Origin: Paenibacillus elgii NBRC 100335
GTDB taxonomy: Bacteria > Bacillota > Bacilli > Paenibacillales > NBRC-103111
Direction of reading: 5' to 3'
DNA: 64,000 nt
Assembly: GCF_004000865.1 (NCBI RefSeq)
Contig: NZ_BIMB01000013.1
Coordinates: 62,001 to 126,000, forward strand
How positions within the stretch are numbered: position 1 is the first letter of the stretch; each line of letters opens with the position of its first letter. Below the pieces are notes generated by a model that did not search any database, was not told the origin of the DNA, and was given only the letters and a program-made list of their open reading frames with translations. Positions 16,457-25,175 of this stretch are shown here, in pieces. A program made the translations under genes and the position numbers.

Positions 16457-17101
16457 TCAAAGCGCCAGCTCCAGATAGTTGTTTTTGATCGCATATTGGA
16501 TTAATTCGTGCTTCGTATCCAGCTCCAGCTTTTGCATGATGTTCGTTTTGTGGTTTTCCACCGTTTTGACGCTGATGGACAATTGTTCGGCTATTTCTTT
16601 GTTGGCGTAACCCAGCACGGTCAGGCGGACGATCTGCTTCTGGCGGGCCGTCAGAGGAGACGGCTGCCGCTCCTCATCAGCATTAATCCACTGCCTGATG
16701 ACATCGTCCGAAACGGAGGTTTTATAAAAGCGTTTGCCCTGAACAACTTCGACAATCGCCTGATGCAGCAGTTCACCATGACTGTTCTTCAAAATGTACC
16801 CGTCAGCCTCCACCTGAACGGACTGCCGGACGAAAATTTCTTCGTCATGCATGGTCAGCATGACCGTCTTGACGGAAGGATGCCGCCTGCGGATTTCCCG
16901 GCAAGCGGCGAAGCCATCCAGCCCGCTGGGCATCGACAAGTCCATCACGACGACATCCGGTAGCAGCCGGTCGGTCATGTCGACGGCTTCATAGCCGTCT
17001 TGGCTTTCGCCGACGATTTCCAGCTCAGGGTAGCCTTCCAGCAGCATGCGAAGTCCCTTCCGGACCATCGTGTGGTCGTCGACCAACAGTACGCGTATCA
17101 T
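16457..17101 (-). CDS. NarL/LuxR-family response regulator
   Basis: A 214-residue regulator. The receiver domain (1-120) has DDHTMVRKG, phosphoacceptor Asp in VVVMDLSMPSG near 54 and the conserved Lys in ILKNSHGE. A LuxR-type HTH (about 148-212) contains LTARQKQIVRLTVLGYANKEIAEQLSISVKTVENH. It pairs with the kinase gene, whose reading frame overlaps the start by 77 bp in another frame, so the two are translationally linked. Downstream on the same strand lie sqr and cstB, the most likely targets. No boundary terminator with a T-tract separates them. Confidence 0.93.
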   Translation of the reverse strand: MIRVLLVDDHTMVRKGLRMLLEGYPELEIVGESQDGYEAVDMTDRLLPDVVVMDLSMPSGLDGFAACREIRRRHPSVKTVMLTMHDEEIFVRQSVQVEADGYILKNSHGELLHQAIVEVVQGKRFYKTSVSDDVIRQWINADEERQPSPLTARQKQIVRLTVLGYANKEIAEQLSISVKTVENHKTNIMQKLELDTKHELIQYAIKNNYLELAL

Positions 17102-18125
17102 GCTCTTCCGCCTCCTTGTACGGTACTCTCACTTGAATGACAGTTCCTTCGCCGGGGAAGGACCGGATGTGCAGCCGCCCTTCCATTTGGCCGGCCCGCT
17201 CTTCCATATGCTTGAGTCCGAGTCCTTCCTCCACCCGGTCGCGGATAAATCCGATGCCGTTATCCTGTACGGTTAAGACGAGATCGGCCCCTTCGCGGTA
17301 CAGAATCACTTCCATGAGTGCGGCTTGCGAATACTTCAAAGCATTGTGCAGCGCCTCTTGAATAATCCGGTACAGATGGATTTCCAGAGCCGGCTTCAGC
17401 CGGTGGCTGACTTGGCTGTAGCTGAACGTCAGCTGCCGGTCGGGATGCGCTTTATTCAAGGTGGAGACGAGATGGTTCACCGTCGGAATGAGGCCGAGCC
17501 GGTCCAGACTGTGGGGACGAAGCTGGAGCGAATAAAGCTTGACGTCCCGGATGACCTTTTCCAGTTCGTCCACGATCTCCTGCATATAATTCCCCCATGC
17601 CTCCTCCTGGTGCTTCGTCCGGGAGCGGATCGCCTGAAGGCCCACCGACACGGAATATAGCGATTGCCCCACGCCGTCGTGCAGCTCCTGAGCGAGCCGT
17701 TTGCGCTCGTTTTCCTGGGCTTCCAGCGTCTTTTGCAGCACCATTTTGGATAGTCTCGCTTCTTCCTCCTTCCGCTTGGCGGTCAAGTCCTTCAGAACCA
17801 GCAGCACTTCCTGCCGTTTCTGCGCCGCATTCTCGTAAATGACGGCCGTGCTCATTTCCATTTCCACCAGACCGCCTTCATACGTCGGCATCGAGGACAG
17901 AAAGTACGGAACCTCCCGTTTGGCCAGCAAATAGCAGCGCTCTTCCCCCGGCTCAAGCGCTCTGGTTTGACAGTAGGAGCAGTACGGCACGTGCCCGCCT
18001 TCGCTCCAGCCGGTAATTCGTTCGGCCGACGGATTCATCATCAGAATTCTTCGCTCTTGATCCATCACAATGATCCCGTCCTGCAAATGTGTGTAAATTT
18101 GCTTTAAATAATCGTTTTGATCCAT
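17025..18125 (-). CDS. PAS sensor histidine kinase (HisKA_3 type) with a Cys cluster
   Basis: A 366-residue, apparently cytoplasmic kinase with no membrane segment. The PAS domain (1-110) holds Cys49, Cys52 and Cys64 in a C-x2-C-x11-C arrangement. A coiled linker and HisKA_3 (QELHDGVGQSLYS, His near 157) follow, then the HATPase domain (NALKYS, DNGIGF, GLGLKHMEERA). The Cys spacing is close to that of the oxygen-sensing Fe-S kinase NreB, but the fourth Cys is missing. Thiol, persulfide or iron-sulfur sensing is plausible given sqr and cstB downstream; that is inference. The last 25 residues overlap the regulator gene. Confidence 0.92.
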   Translation of the reverse strand: MDQNDYLKQIYTHLQDGIIVMDQERRILMMNPSAERITGWSEGGHVPYCSYCQTRALEPGEERCYLLAKREVPYFLSSMPTYEGGLVEMEMSTAVIYENAAQKRQEVLLVLKDLTAKRKEEEARLSKMVLQKTLEAQENERKRLAQELHDGVGQSLYSVSVGLQAIRSRTKHQEEAWGNYMQEIVDELEKVIRDVKLYSLQLRPHSLDRLGLIPTVNHLVSTLNKAHPDRQLTFSYSQVSHRLKPALEIHLYRIIQEALHNALKYSQAALMEVILYREGADLVLTVQDNGIGFIRDRVEEGLGLKHMEERAGQMEGRLHIRSFPGEGTVIQVRVPYKEAEEHDTRTVGRRPHDGPEGTSHAAGRLP

Positions 18126-18200
18126 AAGAGCAACCTCGCAAAATATGGAAATAATATTATTTATTTTCCTTTTTTATGTGCGATGCGTCAAATTGGCGGC

Positions 18201-18255
18201 AAAAAAAAAAGCAGCAAGCCTTTCCAAGAACGTTCTCTTGAGAAAGGTTTGCTGC
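18201..18255 (-). terminator. Strong terminator of the amino-sugar operon
   Basis: GCAGCAAACCTTTC and GAAAGGCTTGCTGC pair with one mismatch around a further internal hairpin, followed by ten T on the minus strand. It ends the operon whose last gene is anmK. Confidence 0.93.
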
Positions 18256-18291
18256 ATAAGTCAAGCGGTACATTTTTGGGTAAATATCCGG

Positions 18292-19482
18292 TCATTCCGG
18301 CAAAGCGAGCTTGCCCATAACGGCAGGACGCGAAGCGCCGGTCGCAGACGGCAGTTGGTTCGGGATACCGTGCAGGAAATTGTTCGCGAACAAGGCGAAC
18401 GCGATCGCTTCCTTGGCATCGCCGGAGATGCCGAACGCATCCGACGTGAGCACCCGCTGCTCCAGCAGCAGCCCGGCAAGCGTGCGCAGCAGCGTCCGGT
18501 TGTGCGCCCCGCCGCCAGACACGATCACTTCGTCCGCCCGGCAGGCGGGGAAGACGAAGTCGCGGTAGCCTGCGGCAATGGAGCGCGCGGTGAAGGCCGT
18601 GAATGTGGCGACGATGTCCGCGTCTGCGAGCCCCAGACGCCGTGCTTCACCGATCCATTCTGCGGCGTACGGCTTGCCGAACATTTCGCGGCCCGTCGTC
18701 TTCACGGGCTTCAGCGCGAAGTACGGATGGCTCAGCATCCGTTCTACGAGCGAGTTGTCCGCCCGCCCTTGCGCCGCCCAAGCGCCTCCGTCGTCATAGC
18801 TCTTCGACCCGCCGGACAACTGATACACGGCTTCATCGATCAGCATGTTGCCCGGTCCCGTATCGAAGGCGATGACATCCTCCGGCAGACCGCCCGCCGG
18901 GATGGCGGTGCAGTTGCCGATGCCGCCGATATTTTGCGCGATGCGGCCCTTGTCCGCCTGCCGGAACAGGATGAAATCGGCGTACGGTACGAGTGGCGCG
19001 CCTTGCCCGCCAACCGCCATATCGGCGGTCCGGTAGTCGCCGACGACCGGCTTGCCGGTAAGCTTGGCGATCACCGACAGATCGCCGATTTGCAGCGTCG
19101 AGCGGACCTGATGCCACTCGCTCGGGTCGGCTTCGGGAATGTGCCACACCGTCTGGCCGTGCGAGCTGACGAGGTCGATCTCGTCCATCGGCAGCCCCGC
19201 TTCCGCAGCGGCCAGCCGCACCGCCTCCGCGAAGATGCGGCCGAGGTAAAAGTTCATGCCGCACACCATCGCCACGTTCGACCGGTCCAGGCTGCACAGC
19301 TCCTTCAGCTTCTCGCGCAGCGTGTCGTCGTAAGGAACCGCGGTATAATGAACGAGCTCGACCTTCGTATCGAGTCCCTGCCCTTCGATGCGGACGATCG
19401 CGGCATCGACGCCATCGAGCGACGTGCCGGACATCAGCCCGACGACCAGTCGCTGCGGCTTGCGGAAGTAGGACGCTAGCAT
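18292..19482 (-). CDS. anmK: Anhydro-N-acetylmuramic acid kinase
   Basis: A 396-residue enzyme of the AnmK family. Motifs in order are GLMSGTSLDGVDAA (ATP loop), SHGQTVWH, QNIGGIGN and FDTGPGNMLID. AnmK opens the 1,6-anhydro ring of anhydroMurNAc while phosphorylating it to MurNAc-6-phosphate, which MurQ (about 10 kb away on the other arm) converts to GlcNAc-6-phosphate. The start at 19482 (MLASYF) is preferred over 19500; it lies inside the end of nagZ and has GGGGGG about 10 bp upstream. It is the last gene of the operon. Confidence 0.93.
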   Translation of the reverse strand: MLASYFRKPQRLVVGLMSGTSLDGVDAAIVRIEGQGLDTKVELVHYTAVPYDDTLREKLKELCSLDRSNVAMVCGMNFYLGRIFAEAVRLAAAEAGLPMDEIDLVSSHGQTVWHIPEADPSEWHQVRSTLQIGDLSVIAKLTGKPVVGDYRTADMAVGGQGAPLVPYADFILFRQADKGRIAQNIGGIGNCTAIPAGGLPEDVIAFDTGPGNMLIDEAVYQLSGGSKSYDDGGAWAAQGRADNSLVERMLSHPYFALKPVKTTGREMFGKPYAAEWIGEARRLGLADADIVATFTAFTARSIAAGYRDFVFPACRADEVIVSGGGAHNRTLLRTLAGLLLEQRVLTSDAFGISGDAKEAIAFALFANNFLHGIPNQLPSATGASRPAVMGKLALPE

Positions 19483-21092
19483 GATCCGTCCGCCCCCCAT
19501 CCGACCGGGTAAGCTTCGCTGATCGTAACCGGCAGCCTGCCCCTCATCGGAGTCGCGCCTGTTAGCCCCTTGGCCGCGCTCTCCAGCGCAAGCGACCTCG
19601 ATTCGTACACGGCCACATAGGCCGATACGGCTGGAAATTCGCGCAGATCGTACGGATTGCGCAGCGCAACCACTACCGGACGATTGCCCAGCGATTGCAA
19701 CGCTTCGATCAACCGGACCTGCCCGGGATAAAAGGATGCGTTGTACGTGCCCACGACGACCTGCCCGAACGGCTCGGCCTGCGTCAACAGCGCTTGTAGC
19801 GCCTCGTCGTCCGGAGATACAGGAATGATCCGCTCGATAACGTCCAGCCCTTGCGCGGCCAGCGCTTTTCCGAGCGTATGCGGCATATCGACGGCTTCGT
19901 CGGCAATCGAGGTCGCGACCGCCGACGTATGGATCACCAGCGTCGGAACGCGCCGCAGCGGCAGCAGCCGCTCCTCGTCTTTGACCAGCGTCACGCTGGC
20001 CTCGCTGATCCGCTGGGCCGTCTGCCGGTGCGCCTCGCAGCCGACGAGGCGGAGCGCCGCTTCATGCGGCTCCGTCCCGGCGGCCAGCCGCTTCCGCTTC
20101 AGCGCAAGCAGCCTGCGAACCGACGCGTCGATCCGCTCCTCACTGATCCGCCCGGAGCGGACCGCCTCCAGCAGCGCGTCGAGGGCGCCTTCCTGCAGCT
20201 CGCGGCTGTGGCTGATCAAGACGATGTCCGCGCCCGCTTCCACGGCCATGACTGCCGCTTCAACCGTGCCGTAGTGAGCGACAATCGCCTGCATCTCCAT
20301 GCAATCCGTCACGATGACGCCGTCGAAGCCAAGCTCCTCTCGCAGCAGTCCCGTCAGCACGCGGCGGGATAAGGTCGCGGGCAGCCGCTCCGGCTCGAAC
20401 GCCGCAAACACGATGTGCGACGACATGACCGCATCGACGCCTGCGGCAACGGCACGCCGGAACGGCACCAGTTCGACCGCTTCGATGCGCTCGCGCGAAT
20501 GCGGGATCGTCGGCAGGTCGAGATGTGAATCCGTCGCGGTGTCGCCATGTCCCGGAAAATGCTTCGCCGTCGCCGACACGCCCGCGTCCTGAAAGCCACG
20601 GATCGAAGCCGCTCCGTACTCCGCAACGGCCTTCGGGGATTCACCGAAGGAGCGCACCCCGATCACCGGATTGGCCGGATTATTGTTGATATCCAGATCC
20701 GGCGCGAAATTCATGTTGACGCCAAGCGCATGCAGCTCGCGCCCGGCAACGAGTGCCGCTTCGTACGCCGCTTCCACCGAGCCCCCGGCGGCAATCGCCA
20801 TCGCTCCCGGCATCAGTGCGACGCCTTCCGTTATACGCGCCACCATGCCGCCTTCCTGATCGATGGAAATCCACAGCGGAGCCGTCCCCGCCCGCTGCGC
20901 CGCCTCCTGCAGCTTCCCGGTCAAAGCCGCGACCTGCGCCGTGCTCTGCACATTGCGCGCGAACAAAATAACGCCGCCGATCCGCCGCCGTTCGATCAGG
21001 TCCAAAATATGCTCGTCCGGCTCCAAACTGTGGAAGCCTGCCTGGATAAGCTGTCCGACCTTTTCCTCCAACGTCATGCCTGCAAGCTCCAT
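19476..21092 (-). CDS. nagZ: Family 3 beta-N-acetylglucosaminidase
   Basis: A 538-residue GH3 enzyme that removes terminal GlcNAc from cell-wall fragments. The N-terminal barrel carries KHFPGHGDTATDSH, the NagZ-type loop with the His/Asp dyad, and the nucleophile Asp in VIVTDCMEMQAI near 265. A GH3 C-terminal-like domain follows. There is no signal peptide, so unlike the exported Bacillus subtilis enzyme it should act in the cytoplasm. The ATG at 21092 overlaps the namZ stop as TGATG, with GGAGGGG upstream; a longer frame starting at 21161 is ignored for that reason. Confidence 0.92.
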   Translation of the reverse strand: MELAGMTLEEKVGQLIQAGFHSLEPDEHILDLIERRRIGGVILFARNVQSTAQVAALTGKLQEAAQRAGTAPLWISIDQEGGMVARITEGVALMPGAMAIAAGGSVEAAYEAALVAGRELHALGVNMNFAPDLDINNNPANPVIGVRSFGESPKAVAEYGAASIRGFQDAGVSATAKHFPGHGDTATDSHLDLPTIPHSRERIEAVELVPFRRAVAAGVDAVMSSHIVFAAFEPERLPATLSRRVLTGLLREELGFDGVIVTDCMEMQAIVAHYGTVEAAVMAVEAGADIVLISHSRELQEGALDALLEAVRSGRISEERIDASVRRLLALKRKRLAAGTEPHEAALRLVGCEAHRQTAQRISEASVTLVKDEERLLPLRRVPTLVIHTSAVATSIADEAVDMPHTLGKALAAQGLDVIERIIPVSPDDEALQALLTQAEPFGQVVVGTYNASFYPGQVRLIEALQSLGNRPVVVALRNPYDLREFPAVSAYVAVYESRSLALESAAKGLTGATPMRGRLPVTISEAYPVGWGADGSC

Positions 21093-22267
21093 CACGCTTC
21101 CCCTCCGTACAACAAATAAGGCCGCCTCGCGTCGTTCCATGCCTTCGCCTGCGCGTCCCATAACGATAAAATCCGGTTCAGCCCCGTCTCCGTATGAATC
21201 GAAGTCCGGACCAGATCGCTGCCGGACAAATAGTCGATAAAAGGCTTCCGCCCTTCCTTAAACGGCGGCGTCCATTGGAACTGCGCCGGGTAGAGCACCG
21301 CAACCGTATGCAGCAGATGCAGCGCCGTCGCGACGGAACGGTATGCCGCCGGATCGGTCACGAATAACTGCACGCCGCTGCACAGCTCGCCCTGATACTT
21401 CGAGAACGTCGGCGTAAAATGAACCGGCTGCGCGTGCACGCCCGACAGTCCCAGACGGTTCACCGCTTCGCCGACCGCGCGTCCGTCCATCCAGGGCGCG
21501 CCGAGCAGCTCGAACGGCCGCGTCGTCCCCCGTCCTTCGGACACGTTCGTGCCTTCGAACAGGCAGTTTCCCGCATATACCCGCACCGTGTCCATCGTCG
21601 GTATATTGGGCGAAGGCATGATCCATGGCAGCCCCGTCGCGGGATACTCCATGTCCCGCCTCCAGCCGAGCAGCGGCACGACCTGCAAGCTGCACCGCAC
21701 AGGCATGTGGCTGTTCACGTACTCTGCAAACTCGCCGATGGTCAGCCCCGTGCGGAACGGCACCACCCACGCGCCGACCATCGATTCGTAACCCGCCTCC
21801 AGCATCCCGCCCTCGCTGACGATCCCGCCGAGCGGATTCGGCCGGTCGAGCACGATTAGCCGTTTTCCGTAGGCCGCGCACGCTTCCATCATGTACACCA
21901 GCGTGCTTAAATAGGTGTAAAAGCGCACGCCCAAATCCTGAATGTCGAAAACGACGGCGTCCACACCGGCCATCATTTCTTCCGTGGGCCGTTTATGGTC
22001 CCCATATAAACTAAAGACGGGAATCCCCGTCTTGTCGTCCTTCTCGTCGCCAAAGCGTACCCCCGCCTGCCGCTCGCCGCGAATGCCGTGCTCGCAAGCG
22101 AACAGCGCCGTCAAAGCCGCCGACTTGAACCCGGCGCACCGGTCGATCACGGATTCGAACCGCCGGTTGATGCCCGTCGGGTTCGTCAGCAGCCCGAAAC
22201 GCAATCCATGAAGCTCAGATTCCAGCAGCGAAAGACGATCTGCTCCGGTCTGTACCATCCTCTCCAT
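21092..22267 (-). CDS. namZ: Exo-beta-N-acetylmuramidase (DUF1343 family)
   Basis: A 391-residue member of the NamZ/YbbC family, which removes terminal MurNAc from the non-reducing end of peptidoglycan fragments. Family features seen are FGLLTNPTG near 25, ACEHGIRGE, FDIQDLGVRFYTY near 115, DRPNPLGG near 150 and the PSPNIPT segment. No signal peptide is present, so it probably works on imported saccharides. It begins 3 bp after the DUF624 stop and its own stop overlaps the nagZ start. An alternative ATG lies three codons downstream. Confidence 0.9.
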   Translation of the reverse strand: MERMVQTGADRLSLLESELHGLRFGLLTNPTGINRRFESVIDRCAGFKSAALTALFACEHGIRGERQAGVRFGDEKDDKTGIPVFSLYGDHKRPTEEMMAGVDAVVFDIQDLGVRFYTYLSTLVYMMEACAAYGKRLIVLDRPNPLGGIVSEGGMLEAGYESMVGAWVVPFRTGLTIGEFAEYVNSHMPVRCSLQVVPLLGWRRDMEYPATGLPWIMPSPNIPTMDTVRVYAGNCLFEGTNVSEGRGTTRPFELLGAPWMDGRAVGEAVNRLGLSGVHAQPVHFTPTFSKYQGELCSGVQLFVTDPAAYRSVATALHLLHTVAVLYPAQFQWTPPFKEGRKPFIDYLSGSDLVRTSIHTETGLNRILSLWDAQAKAWNDARRPYLLYGGEA

Positions 22268-22270
22268 CGT

Positions 22271-22990
22271 TCAGCTCTCCCTGCCTGCAAGATGAAAGTC
22301 GCCGGATACGGCGGTCGATTCGTCCGCCCCGCTGCCGGACGGGGATGCCTCCTCATCCTTCCGCAGCACGTTCGCCGTCACCAGGTTCGCAAAAAATCCG
22401 ATCATGCCCATATACAAGCAGGCGAAGCCGATAACCGTCACGCCCAGCAGAACGGCAAAGCACAGCATCTGAAAGCAAGCGCCGATCGTATACATCGGAC
22501 GGGCGACGAACAGCTTGACGCTGCGGCCCATGGCGCTGAAGATGCCGAGCCGCTCCTGAACGACCAAAGACAGCGTATAGGTTTGCGATATGAAAAAGAG
22601 GGCTACGAAGTAAGTCTGAAACACGGCCAGCGCCAAAGACATCATCCCACTCCGGCTGCCGTAGTACCACCAGGAGGAAACGAGGATCAGCACAAACAAA
22701 GCGCAGACGAGCCCAAAGACGAACGAAGAGCCGTAATGGGCCAACGTTCCTTTGAGCATGGTCCGTACGCTCCCCTTCTCCCCTTGCAGGATGCGGTGAC
22801 ACGCGTAGAGCGCACCCGCCGCCAAAGGCACGTTCAGCAGCACCAGCAATAGCAGGGCCAGCGGCACAGGCAGGAAGAGCAGCACCGGAAACAAAACGAG
22901 CGAGCTGACGATGCTGAACAAGGCGACATGTATGATTTCGCGGTACGTTTGCAATCCGGACCGCACCATGATTTCACTAAGCTTTCGCAT
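22271..22990 (-). CDS. DUF624 (YesL-like) membrane protein
   Basis: A 239-residue integral membrane protein with about six hydrophobic segments; the first are at roughly 22-60 and 95-115. Its charge pattern and placement in a sugar ABC operon match the DUF624/YesL proteins common in Paenibacillaceae carbohydrate clusters, whose molecular role is unknown. The ATG at 22990 has AAAAGGAGG 8 bp upstream. The hairpin repeat copy B lies between it and the ATPase gene, so its mRNA may be processed or attenuated there. Confidence 0.75.
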   Translation of the reverse strand: MRKLSEIMVRSGLQTYREIIHVALFSIVSSLVLFPVLLFLPVPLALLLLVLLNVPLAAGALYACHRILQGEKGSVRTMLKGTLAHYGSSFVFGLVCALFVLILVSSWWYYGSRSGMMSLALAVFQTYFVALFFISQTYTLSLVVQERLGIFSAMGRSVKLFVARPMYTIGACFQMLCFAVLLGVTVIGFACLYMGMIGFFANLVTANVLRKDEEASPSGSGADESTAVSGDFHLAGRES

Positions 22991-23013
22991 CGGACATACC
23001 TCCTTTTTCTAGA

Positions 23014-23183
23014 AAAGTCCGGTGAATATGAGCGAAGCAGCCGAAAGCGCTCTGTAGAAACGAAGTGTTCGCCTTTGTTTCCGGATTTCAACCTTTTAAG
23101 GGGTTATATGATCATGAAATCCGGGAACAAGAGCGATCGGAAGAGCGCTTCGGATGCGCAGCGTTTGCTATTCACCGGGCTTT
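23014..23183. repeat. Long-hairpin intergenic repeat, copy B
   Basis: Homologous to 411-583 in the opposite orientation. The end sequences are AAAGTCCGGTGAAT and ATTCACCGGGCTTT. Shared blocks include CTTCCGATCGCTCTTGT, CCCGGATT, AACAAAGGCGA and ATTCACCGGACTTT. It fills the gap between the ATPase stop (23200) and the DUF624 start and can fold into a single long hairpin. Confidence 0.75.
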
Positions 23184-23199
23184 CCGGCTTCTTTTACGC

Positions 23200-24312
23200 T
23201 TACGCCTCCAGCACGATGCGCTCTTCCGTAGCCGGATCGAAGAAACTCAGCTTGCCTCCGTCGAAGGCGAACAGCTTCGACTGCCCCACCTGCGCCGCCG
23301 TCTCCGGATGGACGCGGGCCGTCACCATCCGCTGGCCGACTCGGAAGTAGACAAGGTTCTCCGCGCCCAGATTTTCCACGACTTGCACGACGGCATTCAG
23401 CCGGTACGCCGATGCGGCCGGCGGCATGAACTCCTCGCCGTATATATGCTCCGGACGCACGCCCAGAATGATGCTTTTGCCTTCGTACGCCTTCAATCCC
23501 CGGACAGCGACATCCGTCAGGGCGAAGGAGGCCCCTTCCACATGCACGTGTCCCCGCTCGATGCGCGCGTCCATAAAGTTCATGGCCGGCGACCCGATAA
23601 ATCCGGCGACGAACATATTGCTCGGCCGGTTGTACAGCTCCGTCGGCGACGCAATCTGCTGAATGCGCCCCTGGTTCATGACGACGATCCGTTCGCCTAG
23701 CGTCATCGCTTCGACCTGATCGTGGGTTACGTAGACGATGGTCGCGCCGAGCCGCTTGTGCAGCTCCGCCAGCTCCACCCGCATCTGAATGCGCAGCTTC
23801 GCGTCGAGGTTCGAGAGTGGCTCGTCGAACAGGAACACCTGCGGATCGCGCACGATCGCGCGTCCGACCGCCACCCGCTGGCGCTGCCCGCCGCTGAGCT
23901 CCCGCGGCTTGCGTTCCAGCATGTCGGTCAGCCCCAGAATCGCCGACGCCTCCTTCACCTTGCGCTGGATCTCCTCCTTCGGGCGCTTCAGGTTTTTGAG
24001 GCCGAAGGACAAGTTTTCTTCAATGGTCATATGCGGGTACAAGGCATAATCCTGAAACACCATTGCAATATCGCGGTCCTTTGGGTGCATCTGATTGACG
24101 AGGCGGTCTCCGATGTAAATATCGCCGCTTGTCTGCCGCTCCAGCCCCGCGATCATGCGCAGGGAGGTCGTTTTGCCGCAGCCCGAGGGACCGACGAACA
24201 CGACGAATTCCCGGTCTTCGATCACAAAATTGGAGCTTTCGACCGCGGTGAAAGTCCCTTTTTTGTCGTCCACATACTCTTTGCGTATATTTTGAAACAC
24301 CACGCGTGCCAT
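23200..24312 (-). CDS. Carbohydrate ABC transporter ATPase (MsmX/UgpC-like)
   Basis: A 370-residue nucleotide-binding subunit. Walker A is GPSGCGKTT near 40, the signature is [10 protein letters not shown] near 137, Walker B is VFLFDEPLSNLDAKLR, and there is a C-terminal TOBE/OB regulatory domain (about 240-370). It follows the two permeases and the binding protein, so this operon has its own energising subunit instead of relying on a shared MsmX. The start is ATG at 24312. The neighbours imply MurNAc, GlcNAc or small muro-saccharides as substrate. Confidence 0.93.
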   Translation of the reverse strand: MARVVFQNIRKEYVDDKKGTFTAVESSNFVIEDREFVVFVGPSGCGKTTSLRMIAGLERQTSGDIYIGDRLVNQMHPKDRDIAMVFQDYALYPHMTIEENLSFGLKNLKRPKEEIQRKVKEASAILGLTDMLERKPRELSGGQRQRVAVGRAIVRDPQVFLFDEPLSNLDAKLRIQMRVELAELHKRLGATIVYVTHDQVEAMTLGERIVVMNQGRIQQIASPTELYNRPSNMFVAGFIGSPAMNFMDARIERGHVHVEGASFALTDVAVRGLKAYEGKSIILGVRPEHIYGEEFMPPAASAYRLNAVVQVVENLGAENLVYFRVGQRMVTARVHPETAAQVGQSKLFAFDGGKLSFFDPATEERIVLEA

Positions 24313-24329
24313 CGCTTCGCTTCCTCCTT

Positions 24330-25172
24330 CTAGCCTTTCACGGCTCCTATGGTGATCCCTTGCAGGAAATATTTTTGCAGCGAGAAGAACAGGATGATCA
24401 TCGGCAGAGCCCCGATGGTCGCGCCCGCCATGATCGCGCCGTAGTCCGTGGACTCGGCAAATTTGAAGCTGGCGAGACCGACCTGAATCGTCCGCATCTC
24501 ACTCGAGCGCGTCACGAGGAACGGCCAGAAAAAATCGTTCCAGTTCGCCACGAACGTGAAGATCGCCAGAACGGCGAGCCCGGGCTTGGCCATCGGCAGG
24601 ATGATTTTATAAAAAATGCCGAATTCGCTGCAGGCATCGATGCGTGCGGCATGAATAAGCGATGTCGGTAACGTGGACATATACTGCTTCATGAGAAAAA
24701 TATTCCCGACGCTGACCAAGGTCGGCACGATCATCGCCGTATACGTATCTGCCAGGTCGAAAACGTTGATCACCAGCACGTACAGCGGAATCAGCGTGAC
24801 CTGCGCCGGAATCATCATCGTGCCAAGCAGCACCCAGAAGATCGAATTGCTCCCGGGAAACTTCAGCTTCGCGAACGCATAGCCTGCCATGGAAGCGAAG
24901 AGCAGGTTCGTGACGGTCAGCACCGAAGAGACGAACAGCGAGTTCAACAGCCATTGGACGGCGTTATTTTTCGTGAAAAAGCGCTCGTACGGCGCGACGG
25001 ACCAAATGTCCGGAATCATCTGCGGCCTAAAGACGGCCGAGGCCAGCGAATCTTGGAACGAGCCGATAATCATCCAGTACAAGGGGATGACCGTGATGAC
25101 CGCCCAGAAAGCAAGAATGATCGCTGCAACTCCGATGAAGATTACTTTCGATTGGTTGCTCAACGCGTTCAC
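24330..25172 (-). CDS. Sugar ABC permease, MalG type
   Basis: A 280-residue permease with six membrane segments. The EAA loop is HAARIDACSEFGIFYKIILPMAKPG near residue 185, which contacts the ATPase. The C-terminal LQKYFLQGITIGAVKG is typical of MalG/UgpE-type CUT1 permeases. Only 3 bp separate its start from the stop of the partner permease, and the ATPase follows after 17 bp. Confidence 0.93.
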   Translation of the reverse strand: MNALSNQSKVIFIGVAAIILAFWAVITVIPLYWMIIGSFQDSLASAVFRPQMIPDIWSVAPYERFFTKNNAVQWLLNSLFVSSVLTVTNLLFASMAGYAFAKLKFPGSNSIFWVLLGTMMIPAQVTLIPLYVLVINVFDLADTYTAMIVPTLVSVGNIFLMKQYMSTLPTSLIHAARIDACSEFGIFYKIILPMAKPGLAVLAIFTFVANWNDFFWPFLVTRSSEMRTIQVGLASFKFAESTDYGAIMAGATIGALPMIILFFSLQKYFLQGITIGAVKG

Positions 25173-25175
25173 CCC

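Noticed and set aside
17025..17101. Frameshift at the end of the histidine kinase
   Set aside because: The HATPase domain is complete before the overlap; a 77-bp overlap with the regulator gene is explained by a long C-terminal tail and coupling.
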